A stretch of DNA of 64,000 nucleotides. Source: Kitasatospora xanthocidica. Lineage in GTDB: Bacteria > Actinomycetota > Actinomycetes > Streptomycetales > Streptomycetaceae. The stretch covers positions 1 through 64,000 of the forward strand of contig NZ_BNBY01000015.1 in the NCBI RefSeq assembly GCF_014656195.1, read 5' to 3'. Below, piece after piece: positions 32,194 through 41,695 of the stretch. The stretch's first letter is position 1. Each line of letters opens with the position of its first letter. The notes under the pieces are model-generated. The model was not told the DNA's origin. It was given only the letters and a program-made list of their open reading frames with translations, and did no database searches. Both the position numbers and the translations under genes were made by a program.

Positions 32194-32505
32194 ATGCGGA
32201 TACCGGATGCTCTCCTCGCCCTTCATCTGTCGGCCTGTCGGGAACGGTGTGAGCTGGCCGAGTTCGTGCGGCTCCATGCTCCTGTCCGGGATTCGAGCGA
32301 CAACGTTCAGGAGGAGGCCGCGAGGCGTCAGAGGTCGCTCGAAGAGCTGGAGCGTGCCTTGGTGCAGGCCGTGCGAGGACACGCGCGGACGGACGAGCAG
32401 GTGCCGGAGGTGCGACGCGCGCTGAGGCGGAGGGCAGGGGGTGTCGTGGCGGTGCCGGATTCGACCGGGCCGACGGCTCCCGCCGTGAGCGAGGGCCCGA
32501 GGTGA
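32194..32505 (+). CDS. hypothetical small protein
   Basis: 103 residues from ATG 32194. The middle is a charged helix (NVQEEAARRQRSLEELERAL, then VQAVRGHARTDEQVPEVRRA); the tail is low-complexity. No motif recognised and the ribosome-binding site is weak. Coding status rests on composition and on the terminator that follows directly. Confidence 0.4.
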   Translation: MRIPDALLALHLSACRERCELAEFVRLHAPVRDSSDNVQEEAARRQRSLEELERALVQAVRGHARTDEQVPEVRRALRRRAGGVVAVPDSTGPTAPAVSEGPR

Positions 32506-32507
32506 AA

Positions 32508-32540
32508 GCGCGGGCCCCCGTGGGGGTTCGGGGCCCGCGC
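32508..32540. terminator. bidirectional terminator
   Basis: GCGCGGGCCCC (32508-32518) and GGGGCCCGCGC (32530-32540) form a perfect 11-bp stem between convergent genes. Confidence 0.8.
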
Positions 32541-32555
32541 CGGATCGGCCGTCGC

Positions 32556-33002
32556 TCAGGTGCCGTTGAGGGCGTAGCTGCGGAAGGTGGCGAGCAGGGG
32601 CAGGACCTCGGTCTTGCTGGGGTCCTCGGTGACGGCCCGCATCGCGTCGATGACGGTGTGGGCGATGATCTTGGTGACGGTGTGGTCGTCCGGGGCGGCG
32701 AGGGTGCCCCAGGTCTTCAGGGTCTGGGTGAGCAGGGCGCTCATCCGGGCGCCGATGTTGGAGCTGACCGCGTCGGAGATCTCGGCGAGTTCCTCGTCGC
32801 TCATGGTGGAGCGCAGCCCGAAGGCGAGCGCCATCAGCGTGTCCATCGCGTGCTCGCCGTACGCGGCGACCAGCGCCGGCAGCGGCTGTTCCTCGACGCT
32901 GCCCGCCGCCAGGGCGGACAGCGCCTCCTCGTCGTCCTTCCACGCCGCCTCCAGGGCGGCCAAGGCCCGCAGGGCCTCGTCCACGGTCAGCCCGTCTGTC
33001 AT
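32556..33002 (-). CDS. hypothetical all-helical protein
   Basis: 148 residues from ATG 33002. It appears fully helical and soluble (LTVDEALRALAALEAAWKDD, MDTLMALAFGLRSTMSDEEL, TVTKIIAHTVIDAMRAVTED). No motif or family recognised. It starts about 80 bp downstream of bioD on the same strand, with no terminator seen between them, so it could be a distal member of the bio transcript. Confidence 0.65.
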   Translation of the reverse strand: MTDGLTVDEALRALAALEAAWKDDEEALSALAAGSVEEQPLPALVAAYGEHAMDTLMALAFGLRSTMSDEELAEISDAVSSNIGARMSALLTQTLKTWGTLAAPDDHTVTKIIAHTVIDAMRAVTEDPSKTEVLPLLATFRSYALNGT

Positions 33003-33080
33003 GGGAGGAACCGTATTCAGCCGGTAGCCGCCGCACCCACGGTTCGGGCGCGGAGATCACCCCTTCGAGCGAAGCCGGGC

Positions 33081-33872
33081 CTATTCCGCCCGGTGGGTGT
33101 CCGCGAAGTGCTCCGAGAACCGCTCCGCGAAGTGCTCCGCGTTCCAGGTCCCGCCCAGCTCGGGGGCGAGCGAGGCGAGCGCCAGGGCGGCGAAGTCCTC
33201 GGCGGTGCCCGCGCGTTCCGGCAGGGCGCCGAGCAGCGGGGCGCCGGCGGAGCGTGGCAGGTCGGCGAGGTTGCAGCGCTCGGCGAGGCCGGGGTCGGCC
33301 GGCCAGGAGCCGACGAGGACGCCGGTGAGGGGCAGTTCGCGGGCGGCCAGGGCTTCCGCGGTGAGGGAGACGATGTTCAGGGTCCCGAGTCCGGCGGAGG
33401 CGACGAGCAGCACCTCGGCGGGCAGCCCGGCGTCGAGGACGGCCCGGGCCTGGTCGGCGAGGGTGCGGCCCTCGTCGTCGTAGCGGACCAGCAGGCCGCC
33501 CGCGCCCTCGACGAGCACCAGGTCGTGGGCGGCGGCGAGGCCGGCGACCTCGGTGACCACCTCGGCGGGGGAGAGGTACGGCAGTCCGGACCGCCGGGCG
33601 GCGGTGTCGGGGGCCAGCGGCTCGGGGTAGCGGGCCAGCTCGCGGTAGGTCAGTTCGCCTGCCAGGCGCCGGACTTCGTGGGCGTCGCCGGGCTCGTCCG
33701 GGGTGACGCCGGTCTGCCCGGGCTTGAGCACGGCGACCTTCAGGCCGCCGCGCAGCGCCACCGCGGCGAGGGCCGCGGTGGCGACGGTCTTGCCGACGTC
33801 CGTGTTGGTGCCCGTGACGAAGAGGATCCGCGCGTTCACGGTGCCAGTGCCAGTGTCTGTGTCCGCGCTCAT
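33081..33872 (-). CDS. bioD: dethiobiotin synthetase
   Basis: 263 residues from ATG 33872; its ATGA overlaps the bioA stop. It closes the ureido ring of 7,8-diaminopelargonate with CO2 and ATP, the penultimate biotin step. The P-loop GTNTDVGKT is at residues 21-29, LKPGQTG follows with the substrate Lys, and LVEGAGGLLV is the second phosphate/metal loop. The C-terminus after ALASLAPELG is an extra ~25 residues (NAEHFAERFSEHFADTHR) with an imperfect repeat. A longer frame upstream of the start is antisense to bioA and not real. Confidence 0.94.
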   Translation of the reverse strand: MSADTDTGTGTVNARILFVTGTNTDVGKTVATAALAAVALRGGLKVAVLKPGQTGVTPDEPGDAHEVRRLAGELTYRELARYPEPLAPDTAARRSGLPYLSPAEVVTEVAGLAAAHDLVLVEGAGGLLVRYDDEGRTLADQARAVLDAGLPAEVLLVASAGLGTLNIVSLTAEALAARELPLTGVLVGSWPADPGLAERCNLADLPRSAGAPLLGALPERAGTAEDFAALALASLAPELGGTWNAEHFAERFSEHFADTHRAE

Positions 33873-35173
33873 GCCGCCACCGCCGCGGCGGTCACGGCGG
33901 CCGCGATGCGTGCCACGTCCTCGTCCTCCGTCACATAGGGCGGCATGGTGTAGATCAGGTCCCGGAAGGGGCGCAGCCAGACGCCCTCCCGCGCGGCGGC
34001 CTCGGTCGCCGCCCGTACGTCCACCGGGTGGTCCAACTGCACGACGCCGATGGCGCCCTGGACCCGTACGTCGTGGACGCCCGGGACGTCCGCCGCGGCC
34101 GCGAGGCCGGCCCGCAGGCCGTCCTCGATGCGTTTGACCTCCACCGCCCAGTCCTGCCCGAGCAGCAGGTCCAGTGAGGCGTTGGCGGCCGCGCAGGCCA
34201 GCGGGTTGCCCATGAAGGTGGGGCCGTGGGCGAGCACCGGCATCTCGCCGCGGCTGATGCCGTCGGCGATCTCGCCGGTGCACAGTGCGGCGGCCAGGGT
34301 CAGGTAGCCGCCGGTGAGGGCCTTGCCGAGGCACATCACGTCCGGGGAGACGCCCGCGTGGTCGGCGGCGAACAGGGCGCCGCTGCGCCCGAATCCGGTG
34401 GCGATCTCGTCGAAGACCAGCAACACCCCGTACCGGTCGCAGAGTTCGCGCAGCATCCGCAGGTAGGCCGGGGAGTGGAACTGCATGCCGCCCGCGCCCT
34501 GGACGACCGGCTCGACGATGACGGCGGCCAGTTCGTCGGCGTGACGGGCCATCAACTCCTCGAAGCGTGCGGCGTATTCGGGGTCGAGCGGGGCGTCGAA
34601 CCCGGCCGGCGGCTGCGGCGCGAAGAGCTGCCCGGGCAGCACCCCGCCCCACAGGTGGTGCATCCCGCCGTCCGGGTCGCAGACCGACATCGGGTGGAAG
34701 GTGTCACCGTGGTAGCCGCCGCGCCAGGTCAGCAGCCGGCGCTTGCCCGGCCGGCCGATGGACTGCCAGTACTGCAGGCACATCTTCATCGCGACCTCGA
34801 CGGCCACCGAGCCCGAGTCGGCGAGGAAGACGTGCCGCAGCGGTTCCGGGGTGATCTCCACCAGCCTGGCGGCCAGCCGGACGGCGGGCTCGTGGGTGAG
34901 CCCGCCGAACATCACGTGGCTCATCCGCCCCAGCTGCTCGCGGACGGCCTCGTCCAGCACCGGGTGCCGGTAGCCGTGGATCGCCGCCCACCAGGAGGAC
35001 ATCCCGTCGACCAGCTCGCGCCGCCCGCCCGCGACCGGTTCGGCCAGGCGCAGCCGCACGCCGGAGGCCGACTCCACCACGTACGGGGCGACGGTTCCGG
35101 GCATCGGTCCGTACGGGTGCCAGACGTGGGCGCGGTCGAGGGTGAGCAGCGTGTCCGCGGACAGCTGGGGCAT
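33869..35173 (-). CDS. bioA: adenosylmethionine-8-amino-7-oxononanoate aminotransferase
   Basis: 434 residues, ATG 35173. It transfers an amino group from SAM to KAPA to give DAPA. Fold-type I features: LDRAHVWHPYGPM at the N-terminus (substrate tunnel), DGMSSWWAAIHGYRHPVLDE, FLADSGSVAVEVAMKM, LLVFDEIATGFGRSG with the cofactor Asp, and MCLGKALTGGYLTLAA with the Schiff-base Lys. HGPTFMGNPLACAAA completes the site. It lies between bioB (30 bp upstream) and bioD (4-bp overlap), forming bioBAD. Confidence 0.95.
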   Translation of the reverse strand: MPQLSADTLLTLDRAHVWHPYGPMPGTVAPYVVESASGVRLRLAEPVAGGRRELVDGMSSWWAAIHGYRHPVLDEAVREQLGRMSHVMFGGLTHEPAVRLAARLVEITPEPLRHVFLADSGSVAVEVAMKMCLQYWQSIGRPGKRRLLTWRGGYHGDTFHPMSVCDPDGGMHHLWGGVLPGQLFAPQPPAGFDAPLDPEYAARFEELMARHADELAAVIVEPVVQGAGGMQFHSPAYLRMLRELCDRYGVLLVFDEIATGFGRSGALFAADHAGVSPDVMCLGKALTGGYLTLAAALCTGEIADGISRGEMPVLAHGPTFMGNPLACAAANASLDLLLGQDWAVEVKRIEDGLRAGLAAAADVPGVHDVRVQGAIGVVQLDHPVDVRAATEAAAREGVWLRPFRDLIYTMPPYVTEDEDVARIAAAVTAAAVAA

Positions 35174-35203
35174 GATGGGCGACTCTCCAGAGCGGTGGGA
35201 CGG

Positions 35204-36433
35204 TCAGGCGTTGGGCGCGAGTTCGGTGCCGGCGCCGCGGCGGCGGACCTTGACGAGGTCGCTGCGCAGCTCGTCGCCGTCCTCGGGGGTCTCCTCCGCC
35301 GGCTCGGCGGAAGCGGTCACTGCGGGCGCGTGGGAGTGCCCGCCGCACGGGCCGCAGCCGCCACCGCTGCCGCAGGCCGAGGCCGCGGTGCCGCAGCCGC
35401 CACCGGCCTGGGCGGCCTCGGCGACGTCGGCGCGGTGGCGGGGCAGGGTGGCCTCGCCGGCGCCCTCGACCTCGAAGCCGGCGTCCTTGATCATGTCGAG
35501 GTCGGCCTGGCCGGCCTGGCCCTCGCTGGTCAGGTAGTCGCCGAGGAAGATGGAGTTGGCGATGTGCAGGCCGAGCGGCTGCATGGTGCGCAGGTGCACC
35601 TCGCGCCCGCCGGCGATCCGGACCTCGGTGTCCGGGTTGACGAAGCGGACCATCGCGAGGATGCGCAGGCAGCGCTGCGGGGTGAGGTTCCACTCCTTGG
35701 CGAGCGGGGTGCCCTCGAAGGGGATGAGGAAGTTGACCGGCACGGAGTCCGAGCCGAGCTCGCGCAGCGCGAACACCACGTCGACGAGGTCCTCGTCGGT
35801 CTCGCCCATGCCGGCGATCAGGCCGGAGCAGGCGGACAGGCCCGCGCCGTGCGCCTTCTGCACGGTGTCCACGCGGTCCGCGTAGGTGTGGGTCTTGGTG
35901 ATGGCCCCGTAGGTGTTCTCGGAGGTGTTGAGGTTGTGGTTGTAGGCGTCGGCGCCGGCCGCCTTGAGCCGCTCCGCCTGGTTGTCGGAGAGCAGGCCGA
36001 GGCAGACGCAGATCTCGACCTCGGGGTCGGCGTCCTTGATGGCGGCCATGGTGTCGGTGACCCGGTCGATGTCACGGTCCGTCGGGCCGCGGCCGCTGGC
36101 CACCAGGCAGACCCGCTTGGCGCCGCCGGCCACCCCGGCGCGGGCGGCGTCGGCGGCCTGGTCCGGCTTGAGCCAGGTGTACTTGAGGATCTCGGCCTTG
36201 GACCCGAGCCGCTGCGAACAGTACGAGCAGTCCTCCGGGCAGAGCCCGCTCTTGAGGTTCACCAGGTAGTTGAGCTTGACCCGGCGGCCGAACCAGCGGC
36301 GGCGCACCTTGCCGGCCGCGGCGACGACGTCGAGCAGCTCGTCGTCGGTGGTGGCGAGGACGGCCAGGGCCTCCTCGCGGGTCGGGACTTCGCCGCGCAG
36401 GCCCTTGGCGGTGAGGGTATCGAGCAGATCCAT
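35204..36433 (-). CDS. bioB: biotin synthase with Cys/His-rich C-terminal tail
   Basis: 409 residues from ATG 36433. This radical-SAM enzyme inserts sulfur into dethiobiotin. The [4Fe-4S] motif is C65-x3-C69-x2-C72 (LCPEDCSYCSQ). YNHNLNTSENTYG, GLIAGMGETDEDLVDV and VPVNFLIPFEGTPL are family signatures that contribute the [2Fe-2S] ligands and substrate pocket. The core ends near residue 345; about 60 further residues contain CGTAASACGSGGGCGPCGGH, a metal-binding-looking tail, then a charged end. First gene of bioBAD. No clear BirA- or BioQ-type operator was recognised in the 259-bp upstream gap. Confidence 0.95.
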   Translation of the reverse strand: MDLLDTLTAKGLRGEVPTREEALAVLATTDDELLDVVAAAGKVRRRWFGRRVKLNYLVNLKSGLCPEDCSYCSQRLGSKAEILKYTWLKPDQAADAARAGVAGGAKRVCLVASGRGPTDRDIDRVTDTMAAIKDADPEVEICVCLGLLSDNQAERLKAAGADAYNHNLNTSENTYGAITKTHTYADRVDTVQKAHGAGLSACSGLIAGMGETDEDLVDVVFALRELGSDSVPVNFLIPFEGTPLAKEWNLTPQRCLRILAMVRFVNPDTEVRIAGGREVHLRTMQPLGLHIANSIFLGDYLTSEGQAGQADLDMIKDAGFEVEGAGEATLPRHRADVAEAAQAGGGCGTAASACGSGGGCGPCGGHSHAPAVTASAEPAEETPEDGDELRSDLVKVRRRGAGTELAPNA

Positions 36434-36692
36434 GGGGTGATCCTGCCTGCTGCCGATCGAGCGGCGCCAGAGCAAACCCGCCAGAAGATCGGTGTGAGGA
36501 TGTGCCGATTGCCACAGTGTCGAAGCTCACGGCTCCGTCGCTGGTCACGGGCTTGACGCGGGGTCGGGGCGAAGATTACCGGCGGGTAGGGGTCGACCGG
36601 CGCCGACCGCACGGGACACGCCGCCCGGACGATGATCCACAACCCCCGACCCCGTGACCCAGGCCACGCCCGGGGTGCTTAGAATCTGCGCC

Positions 36693-37610
36693 ATGACCAC
36701 GCAGGGGGAGCGCACCCCGACTCCGGGAGACGGCCGGGAAGGCCAGGCAGGACAGCGGACCGGCGGGGGCGCCGACCCGAGGGGCGGCGACGCCGAGGGT
36801 ACCGCCGACCGGACCGGCACCGGCGCCGCCGACCGGACCGGCGCCGGCGCGACGGCCGCCCGGCGACGCGGCCGGCGGCTGACCGGCCGTCGGGCCGCGG
36901 GCTGGATCGTCGTGGTCGGCGTCGTCGTGGCCGGCGGCTGGATCATCACCCGCCCGATGCCCGGCGACTACATACCCGGGCTCGGCCCGTCCACCAAGGA
37001 CTCCGCCAAGACGCCGCCCGTGGTCGGATCCGCGCCGGCGCTCACCGACCCCGAGGCCCTCAACGTCGACAACATCTTCCCGGCCCAGCGGCCGGTCGAG
37101 GTCGGCGCCTACAAGGCCCGGCGCAACGGCGCCCGGCAGGGCGAGAACTGCGCCGAGGTGCTCCAGGACCGCGCCCAGGACCCGCTGAAGGACAGCGGCT
37201 GCCAGGCGTACCTGACCGTCAGCTTCACCGGCCAGGACCGCCCCGTGCTCAGCAGCGTCACCCTGCTGCGCTTCCCCGACCAGGCCGCCGCCACCAGGGC
37301 CGCCGACGCCCTGCGGGCCAAGCCCGGGTCGGTCGCCTTCATCCTCGAGAACGCCGTCACCGCCCCCGCTCCGCCCGCCGGCACCAAGCCGGGCGGTGAG
37401 CCGCGGGTCGAGGCCGTCGGGCACTACGTGACGGTCACCAGCTCGCGGGCCGGCGACGGCCGCCCGGCGTCCGCCACCCCGAGCGGTACGGGCTCGCCCG
37501 CCGCCCAGACCCCGACCCCCACCGGCACGGCGGCCGGCACCGAGCAGAACCTGGACGAGGCCACCCGCGCGATCTCCTACGCGGCGGGCCAGCCCTTCGT
37601 CTGGATGTAG
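36693..37610 (+). CDS. membrane-anchored extracellular protein, unknown
   Basis: 305 residues from ATG 36693, just downstream of a TAGAAT -10-like box. A ~65-residue Gly/Asp/Arg-rich cytoplasmic tail precedes one membrane helix (AAGWIVVVGVVVAGGWIITR). Outside, a folded domain (residues ~115-230, with CAEVLQDRAQDPLKDSGCQ, YLTVSFTGQDRPVLSSVTLL) is followed by a Thr/Pro/Ser linker and YAAGQPFVWM at the end. No catalytic motif is visible. It is divergent from bioB and ends at a terminator shared with the helicase. Confidence 0.7.
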   Translation: MTTQGERTPTPGDGREGQAGQRTGGGADPRGGDAEGTADRTGTGAADRTGAGATAARRRGRRLTGRRAAGWIVVVGVVVAGGWIITRPMPGDYIPGLGPSTKDSAKTPPVVGSAPALTDPEALNVDNIFPAQRPVEVGAYKARRNGARQGENCAEVLQDRAQDPLKDSGCQAYLTVSFTGQDRPVLSSVTLLRFPDQAAATRAADALRAKPGSVAFILENAVTAPAPPAGTKPGGEPRVEAVGHYVTVTSSRAGDGRPASATPSGTGSPAAQTPTPTGTAAGTEQNLDEATRAISYAAGQPFVWM

Positions 37611-37648
37611 AGCGGCCGGACGGAGAAGACCGGACGGAGAACGGCTGA

Positions 37649-37674
37649 GGGGGCCCGGCGAACGCCGGGCCCCC
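37649..37674. terminator. bidirectional terminator
   Basis: GGGGGCCCGGCG and CGCCGGGCCCCC, a 12-bp perfect stem with a GAAC-type tip, between two convergent genes. Confidence 0.85.
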
Positions 37675-37694
37675 TCACGCCGTCCGACGGGCCG

Positions 37695-40205
37695 TCAGCC
37701 GCCGAGCCGGTCCACCGCGGTGACCCGCACGACCGCCCGGCCCTCCTCGTCCGAGCCGAACAGGTCCACCTCGGCGCTGATGCCCCAGTCGTGGTCGCCC
37801 TCCGGGTCGTCGAAGATCTGCCGGACCCGCCAGGCGGAGTCCTCCTCCTCGATGATCAGCATCTTCGGGCCGCGCGCGTTCGGACCGGTGCCGAGGTCGT
37901 CGTACTCGTCCCAGTACCCGTCCATGGCGTCCGCCCAGCGGTCCGCGTCCCAGCCGTACTCGCCGTCCAGCTCGCCGAGTGCGTCCCAGTGCTCCAGCGC
38001 GCACAGCTCGACCCGGCGGAACATCTCGTTGCGGACCAGCACCCGGAACGCGCGGGCGTTGGCCGTGACCGGCGCCGGCTTGTCGTCCAGCCGCACCTCG
38101 GCGATCTGCTCCTCGGTCGGGTTGGCCAGCTGCTCCCACTCGTCCAGCAGGCTGGAGTCGACCTGGCGGACCAGCTCGCCCAGCCAGGCGATGACGTCCT
38201 TGAGGTCGTCGGTCTTCACGTCCTCCGGGACGGTCTGCTCCAGCGCCTTGAACGCGCCCGCCAGGTAGCGCAGCACGATGCCCTCGGTGCGCGCCAGCTC
38301 GTAGAAGCCGACGTAGTCCGAGAAGGTCATCGCCCGCTCGTACAGGTCGCGGACCACCGACTTCGGCTGCAGCTGGTGGTCGCCGATCCACGGGTGCGCC
38401 CGGGCGTACACCTCGTAGGCGTGGGTGAGCAGCTCCTCCAGCGGCTTCGGGTAGGTGATCTCCTGGAGCCGCTCCATCCGCTCCTCGTACTCGATGCCGT
38501 CCCGCTTCATCTCGCCGATGGCCTCGCCGCGCGCCTTGTTCTGCTGGGCGGCGAGGATCTGGCGCGGGTCGTCGAGGGTCGCCTCGACGACGGAGATCAC
38601 GTCCATCGCGAAGGAGGGCGAGGTCGGGTCGAGGAGCTCGAAGGCCGCCAGCGCGAAGGTGGACAGCGGCTGGTTGAGCGCGAAGTTCTCCTGCAGGTCC
38701 AGGGTGAGCCGTACGATCCGGCCCTCGGCGTCCGGCTCCGGCAGCCGCTCCACCACGCCGCCCTCCAGCAGCGAACGGTAGATGGCGATCGCGGTGCGGA
38801 TGTGCCGGCGCTGCGCGGCCCGGTCCTCGTGGTTGTCGGTGAGCAGCTTGCGCATCGCCTCGAAGGCGTTGCCCGGGCGGCCGATGACCGACAGCAGCAT
38901 CGCGTGGCTCACCTTGAACCGGGAGACCAGCGGCTCCGGGTCGGCGCCGATCAGCTTGTCGAAGGTCTCCTCGGTCCAGCCGACGAAGCCCTCCGGCGCC
39001 TTCTTGCGCACCACCTTGCGCTTCTTCTTCGGGTCGTCCCCGGCCTTGGCGATCGCCTTGTCGTTCTCGATCACGTGCTCCGGTGCCTGCGCCACCACCT
39101 GGCCGACGGTGTCGAAGCCGGCCCGGCCCGCCCGGCCCGCGATCTGGTGGAACTCGCGGGCGCGCAGGATGCGCACGCGCTGCCCGTCGTACTTCGACAG
39201 GGCGGTGAACAGCACCGTACGGATCGGCACGTTGACGCCCACGCCCAGCGTGTCCGTCCCGCAGATCACCTTCAACAGGCCCGCCTGGGCGAGGCGTTCG
39301 ACCAGCCGGCGGTACTTCGGCAGCATGCCCGCGTGGTGCACGCCGATGCCGTGGCGCACGAAACGGGACAGGTTGCGGCCGAACTTGGTGGTGAAACGGA
39401 AGTTGCCGATCAGATCGGCGATGGCCTCCTTCTCCGCCTTCGAGCACATGTTGATGCTCATCAGCGACTGCGCCCGGTCGACCGCCTCCTTCTGGGTGAA
39501 GTGCACGACGTAGACCGGCGCCTGGCCGGTCTGCAGCAGCTCCTCCAGGGTGTCGTGCATCGTGGTGCGGCGGTACTCGTAGAACAGCGGCACCGGGCGG
39601 GTCGCGTTGCGGACCACCGTGGTCGGACGGCCCGTCCGGCGGGTCAGGTCCTCCTCGAAGCGGCGCACGTCGCCCAGCGTCGCCGACATCAGCAGGAACT
39701 GCGCCTGCGGCAGCTCCAGCAGCGGGACCTGCCAGGCCCAGCCGCGGTCCGGCTCGGCGTAGAAGTGGAACTCGTCCATGACCACCTGGCCGATGTCCGC
39801 CCGGGCGCCGTCGCGCAGCGCGATCTGCGCCAGCACCTCGGCGGTGCAGCAGATGATCGGCGCGGTCGGGTTCACGCTCGCGTCACCGGTCATCATGCCG
39901 ACCTGCTCGGTGCCGAACATCTTCACCAGGTCGAAGAACTTCTCCGACACCAGCGCCTTGATCGGCGCCGTGTAGAACGTCCGCTGCCCCTCCGCCAGCG
40001 CCGCGAAGTGCGCGCCCGCCGCCACCAGGCTCTTGCCCGAGCCGGTCGGCGTCGCCAGGATCACGTTGTTCCCCGAGACCAGCTCGATCAGCGCCTCCTC
40101 CTGCGCCGGGTACAGCGTGATCCCGCGCTCCTCCGCCCAGGCTGCGAACGTCTCGTACAGCGCGTCGGGAGTGGCGGGCTTCGGCATCAGATCAAGGAGG
40201 GTCAC
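37695..40205 (-). CDS. SKI2-like DEAD/DEAH RNA helicase (DUF3516)
   Basis: 836 residues from GTG 40205, with AAGGAGG immediately upstream; the frame remains open for another 476 codons but these are antisense to bioF. Motif I ATPTGSGKS (~residues 54-62), Ia-like TAPIKALVSEKFF, motif II VMDEFHFY (DEFH), motif III LLMSATLGD, motif V GVGVNVPIRTVLF and motif VI HQIAGRAGRAG are all present. The C-terminal ~400 residues match the actinobacterial DUF3516 extension. Likely a processive RNA helicase in RNA decay or ribosome maintenance. Stand-alone, divergent from bioF. Confidence 0.9.
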   Translation of the reverse strand: MTLLDLMPKPATPDALYETFAAWAEERGITLYPAQEEALIELVSGNNVILATPTGSGKSLVAAGAHFAALAEGQRTFYTAPIKALVSEKFFDLVKMFGTEQVGMMTGDASVNPTAPIICCTAEVLAQIALRDGARADIGQVVMDEFHFYAEPDRGWAWQVPLLELPQAQFLLMSATLGDVRRFEEDLTRRTGRPTTVVRNATRPVPLFYEYRRTTMHDTLEELLQTGQAPVYVVHFTQKEAVDRAQSLMSINMCSKAEKEAIADLIGNFRFTTKFGRNLSRFVRHGIGVHHAGMLPKYRRLVERLAQAGLLKVICGTDTLGVGVNVPIRTVLFTALSKYDGQRVRILRAREFHQIAGRAGRAGFDTVGQVVAQAPEHVIENDKAIAKAGDDPKKKRKVVRKKAPEGFVGWTEETFDKLIGADPEPLVSRFKVSHAMLLSVIGRPGNAFEAMRKLLTDNHEDRAAQRRHIRTAIAIYRSLLEGGVVERLPEPDAEGRIVRLTLDLQENFALNQPLSTFALAAFELLDPTSPSFAMDVISVVEATLDDPRQILAAQQNKARGEAIGEMKRDGIEYEERMERLQEITYPKPLEELLTHAYEVYARAHPWIGDHQLQPKSVVRDLYERAMTFSDYVGFYELARTEGIVLRYLAGAFKALEQTVPEDVKTDDLKDVIAWLGELVRQVDSSLLDEWEQLANPTEEQIAEVRLDDKPAPVTANARAFRVLVRNEMFRRVELCALEHWDALGELDGEYGWDADRWADAMDGYWDEYDDLGTGPNARGPKMLIIEEEDSAWRVRQIFDDPEGDHDWGISAEVDLFGSDEEGRAVVRVTAVDRLGG

Positions 40206-40358
40206 CCGGCTATCTTGCCTGCTCGCCGCCACCCCCGGCAAAGCCCGGCGCCCAGGGGACGGGCCGGTCGACTTGTGGCGACCGGCCAGGCCCGCCCGCC
40301 GGTCATGTGCCGAGCCGCACATTGATCCCGCTTCGGGCGGCGTGCCAGAGTGCCGGGC

Positions 40359-41579
40359 ATGAGCCAGCCCCTCGCGTACGAGCCGCGCCCCTCCGTCCTC
40401 GCCCCCGGGACCGTCTTCGACTGGCTCGACGAGGCCGCCGCCCTGCGCGCCGACGCCGGACTCACCCGGACCCTGCGCAGCCGGGCCGCCGACGACCCCG
40501 TCCTCGACCTCGCCGGCAACGACTACCTGGGGCTCACCCGGCACCCGGTCGTGACCCGGGCCGCCGCCGACGCGGCCCTGCGCTGGGGCGGCGGGGCCAC
40601 CGGCTCGCGACTGGTCACCGGCACGACCGCGCTGCACACCGAACTGGAACAGGAACTCGCCGAGTTCCACGGCGCCGAAGCGGCCCTGGTGTTCTCCTCC
40701 GGGTACACCGCCAACCTGGCCGCGCTCACCGCGCTCACCGACCCCGACACCCTCATCGTGTCCGACGCCTACAACCACGCCTCGCTGATCGACGGCTGCC
40801 GGCTCTCCCGCGCCGACGTCCACCGCGCCCCGCACAGCGACCCGGCGGCCGTCGCCCAGGCCCTCGCCGCCCGGACCCAGCGCCGCGCCCTCGTCGTCAC
40901 CGACTCGGTGTTCTCCGTCGACGGCGACGCCGCCCCGCTCGCCGCCCTCGCCGAGGCGGCCGGCGCCCACGGCGCCGCCCTGCTGGTCGACGACGCCCAC
41001 GGACTCGGCGTCCTCGGCGCCGGCGGCACCGGCGCCCTCACCGCCGCCGGGCTCGCCGGCCGGCCCGACACCGTCGCCACCGTGACCCTCTCCAAGTCCC
41101 TCGGCTCCCAGGGCGGCGCCGTCCTCGGCCCGGCCCGGGTGATCCGCCACCTCACCGAGACCGCCCGCACCTTCATCTTCGACACCGGCCTCGCCCCCGC
41201 CGCCGCCGGCGCCGCCCTCGCCGCCCTGCGCCTGCTGCGCGCCGAACCCGCCCGCGCCGAACGCGCCCGCGAGGTCGCCCGCACCCTCGCCCGCCGGCTC
41301 ACCGCCGCCGGCCTGCACACCTGCGAACCCGACGCCGCCGTCGTCTCCGTCCGCGCCCCCGGCCCCGAAGCCGCCCTCACCTGGGCCGCCGACTGCCGCC
41401 GCGCCGGCCTCGCCGTCGGCTGCTTCCGCCCCCCGTCCGTCCCCGACGGCATCTCCCGCCTCCGCCTGACCGCCCGCGCCGACCTGACCGACGGACAGAT
41501 CGCCGACGCGGTACGGATCATCACCGACCTCGCCCCGGCGGGCGCCAAGCCGGTGGATCGTCCGGCGGCCAGGCACTAG
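40359..41579 (+). CDS. bioF: 8-amino-7-oxononanoate synthase
   Basis: 406 residues from ATG 40359. It condenses pimeloyl-thioester with alanine to KAPA, the first committed biotin-ring step. Family features: LDLAGNDYLGLTRHP, GGGATGSRLVTGTTALH, LIVSDAYNHASLIDGCRLSR, LLVDDAHGLGVLG (cofactor Asp) and VTLSKSLGSQGGAVLG (Schiff-base Lys). Length is normal. It lies 4 kb from bioBAD with the helicase between, so it has its own promoter in the 153-bp gap shared with the helicase gene. Confidence 0.94.
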   Translation: MSQPLAYEPRPSVLAPGTVFDWLDEAAALRADAGLTRTLRSRAADDPVLDLAGNDYLGLTRHPVVTRAAADAALRWGGGATGSRLVTGTTALHTELEQELAEFHGAEAALVFSSGYTANLAALTALTDPDTLIVSDAYNHASLIDGCRLSRADVHRAPHSDPAAVAQALAARTQRRALVVTDSVFSVDGDAAPLAALAEAAGAHGAALLVDDAHGLGVLGAGGTGALTAAGLAGRPDTVATVTLSKSLGSQGGAVLGPARVIRHLTETARTFIFDTGLAPAAAGAALAALRLLRAEPARAERAREVARTLARRLTAAGLHTCEPDAAVVSVRAPGPEAALTWAADCRRAGLAVGCFRPPSVPDGISRLRLTARADLTDGQIADAVRIITDLAPAGAKPVDRPAARH

Positions 41580-41695
41580 GGTGCGGTTCGTTCGGGGGGA
41601 GACCGAAGGCCGTTGACGCGGATGCCGTGTCACGCCGTCGGCCGGGTCTGGCCTCGGACGGAGGCCTTCGGACCCGCTGATCGGAGAACGCCCTG

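Noticed and set aside
33873..34652. Upstream extension of bioD
   Set aside because: Antisense-like arginine/glycine-rich translation inside bioA; the ATG at 33872 overlaps the bioA stop and fits the family.
36434..36692. Biotin-responsive operator before bioB
   Set aside because: No recognisable BirA- or BioQ-like inverted repeat was found in the gap.
40206..41633. N-terminal extension of the helicase by 476 codons
   Set aside because: That part is antisense to bioF; the GTG at 40205 has a strong ribosome-binding site directly upstream and fits the family start.
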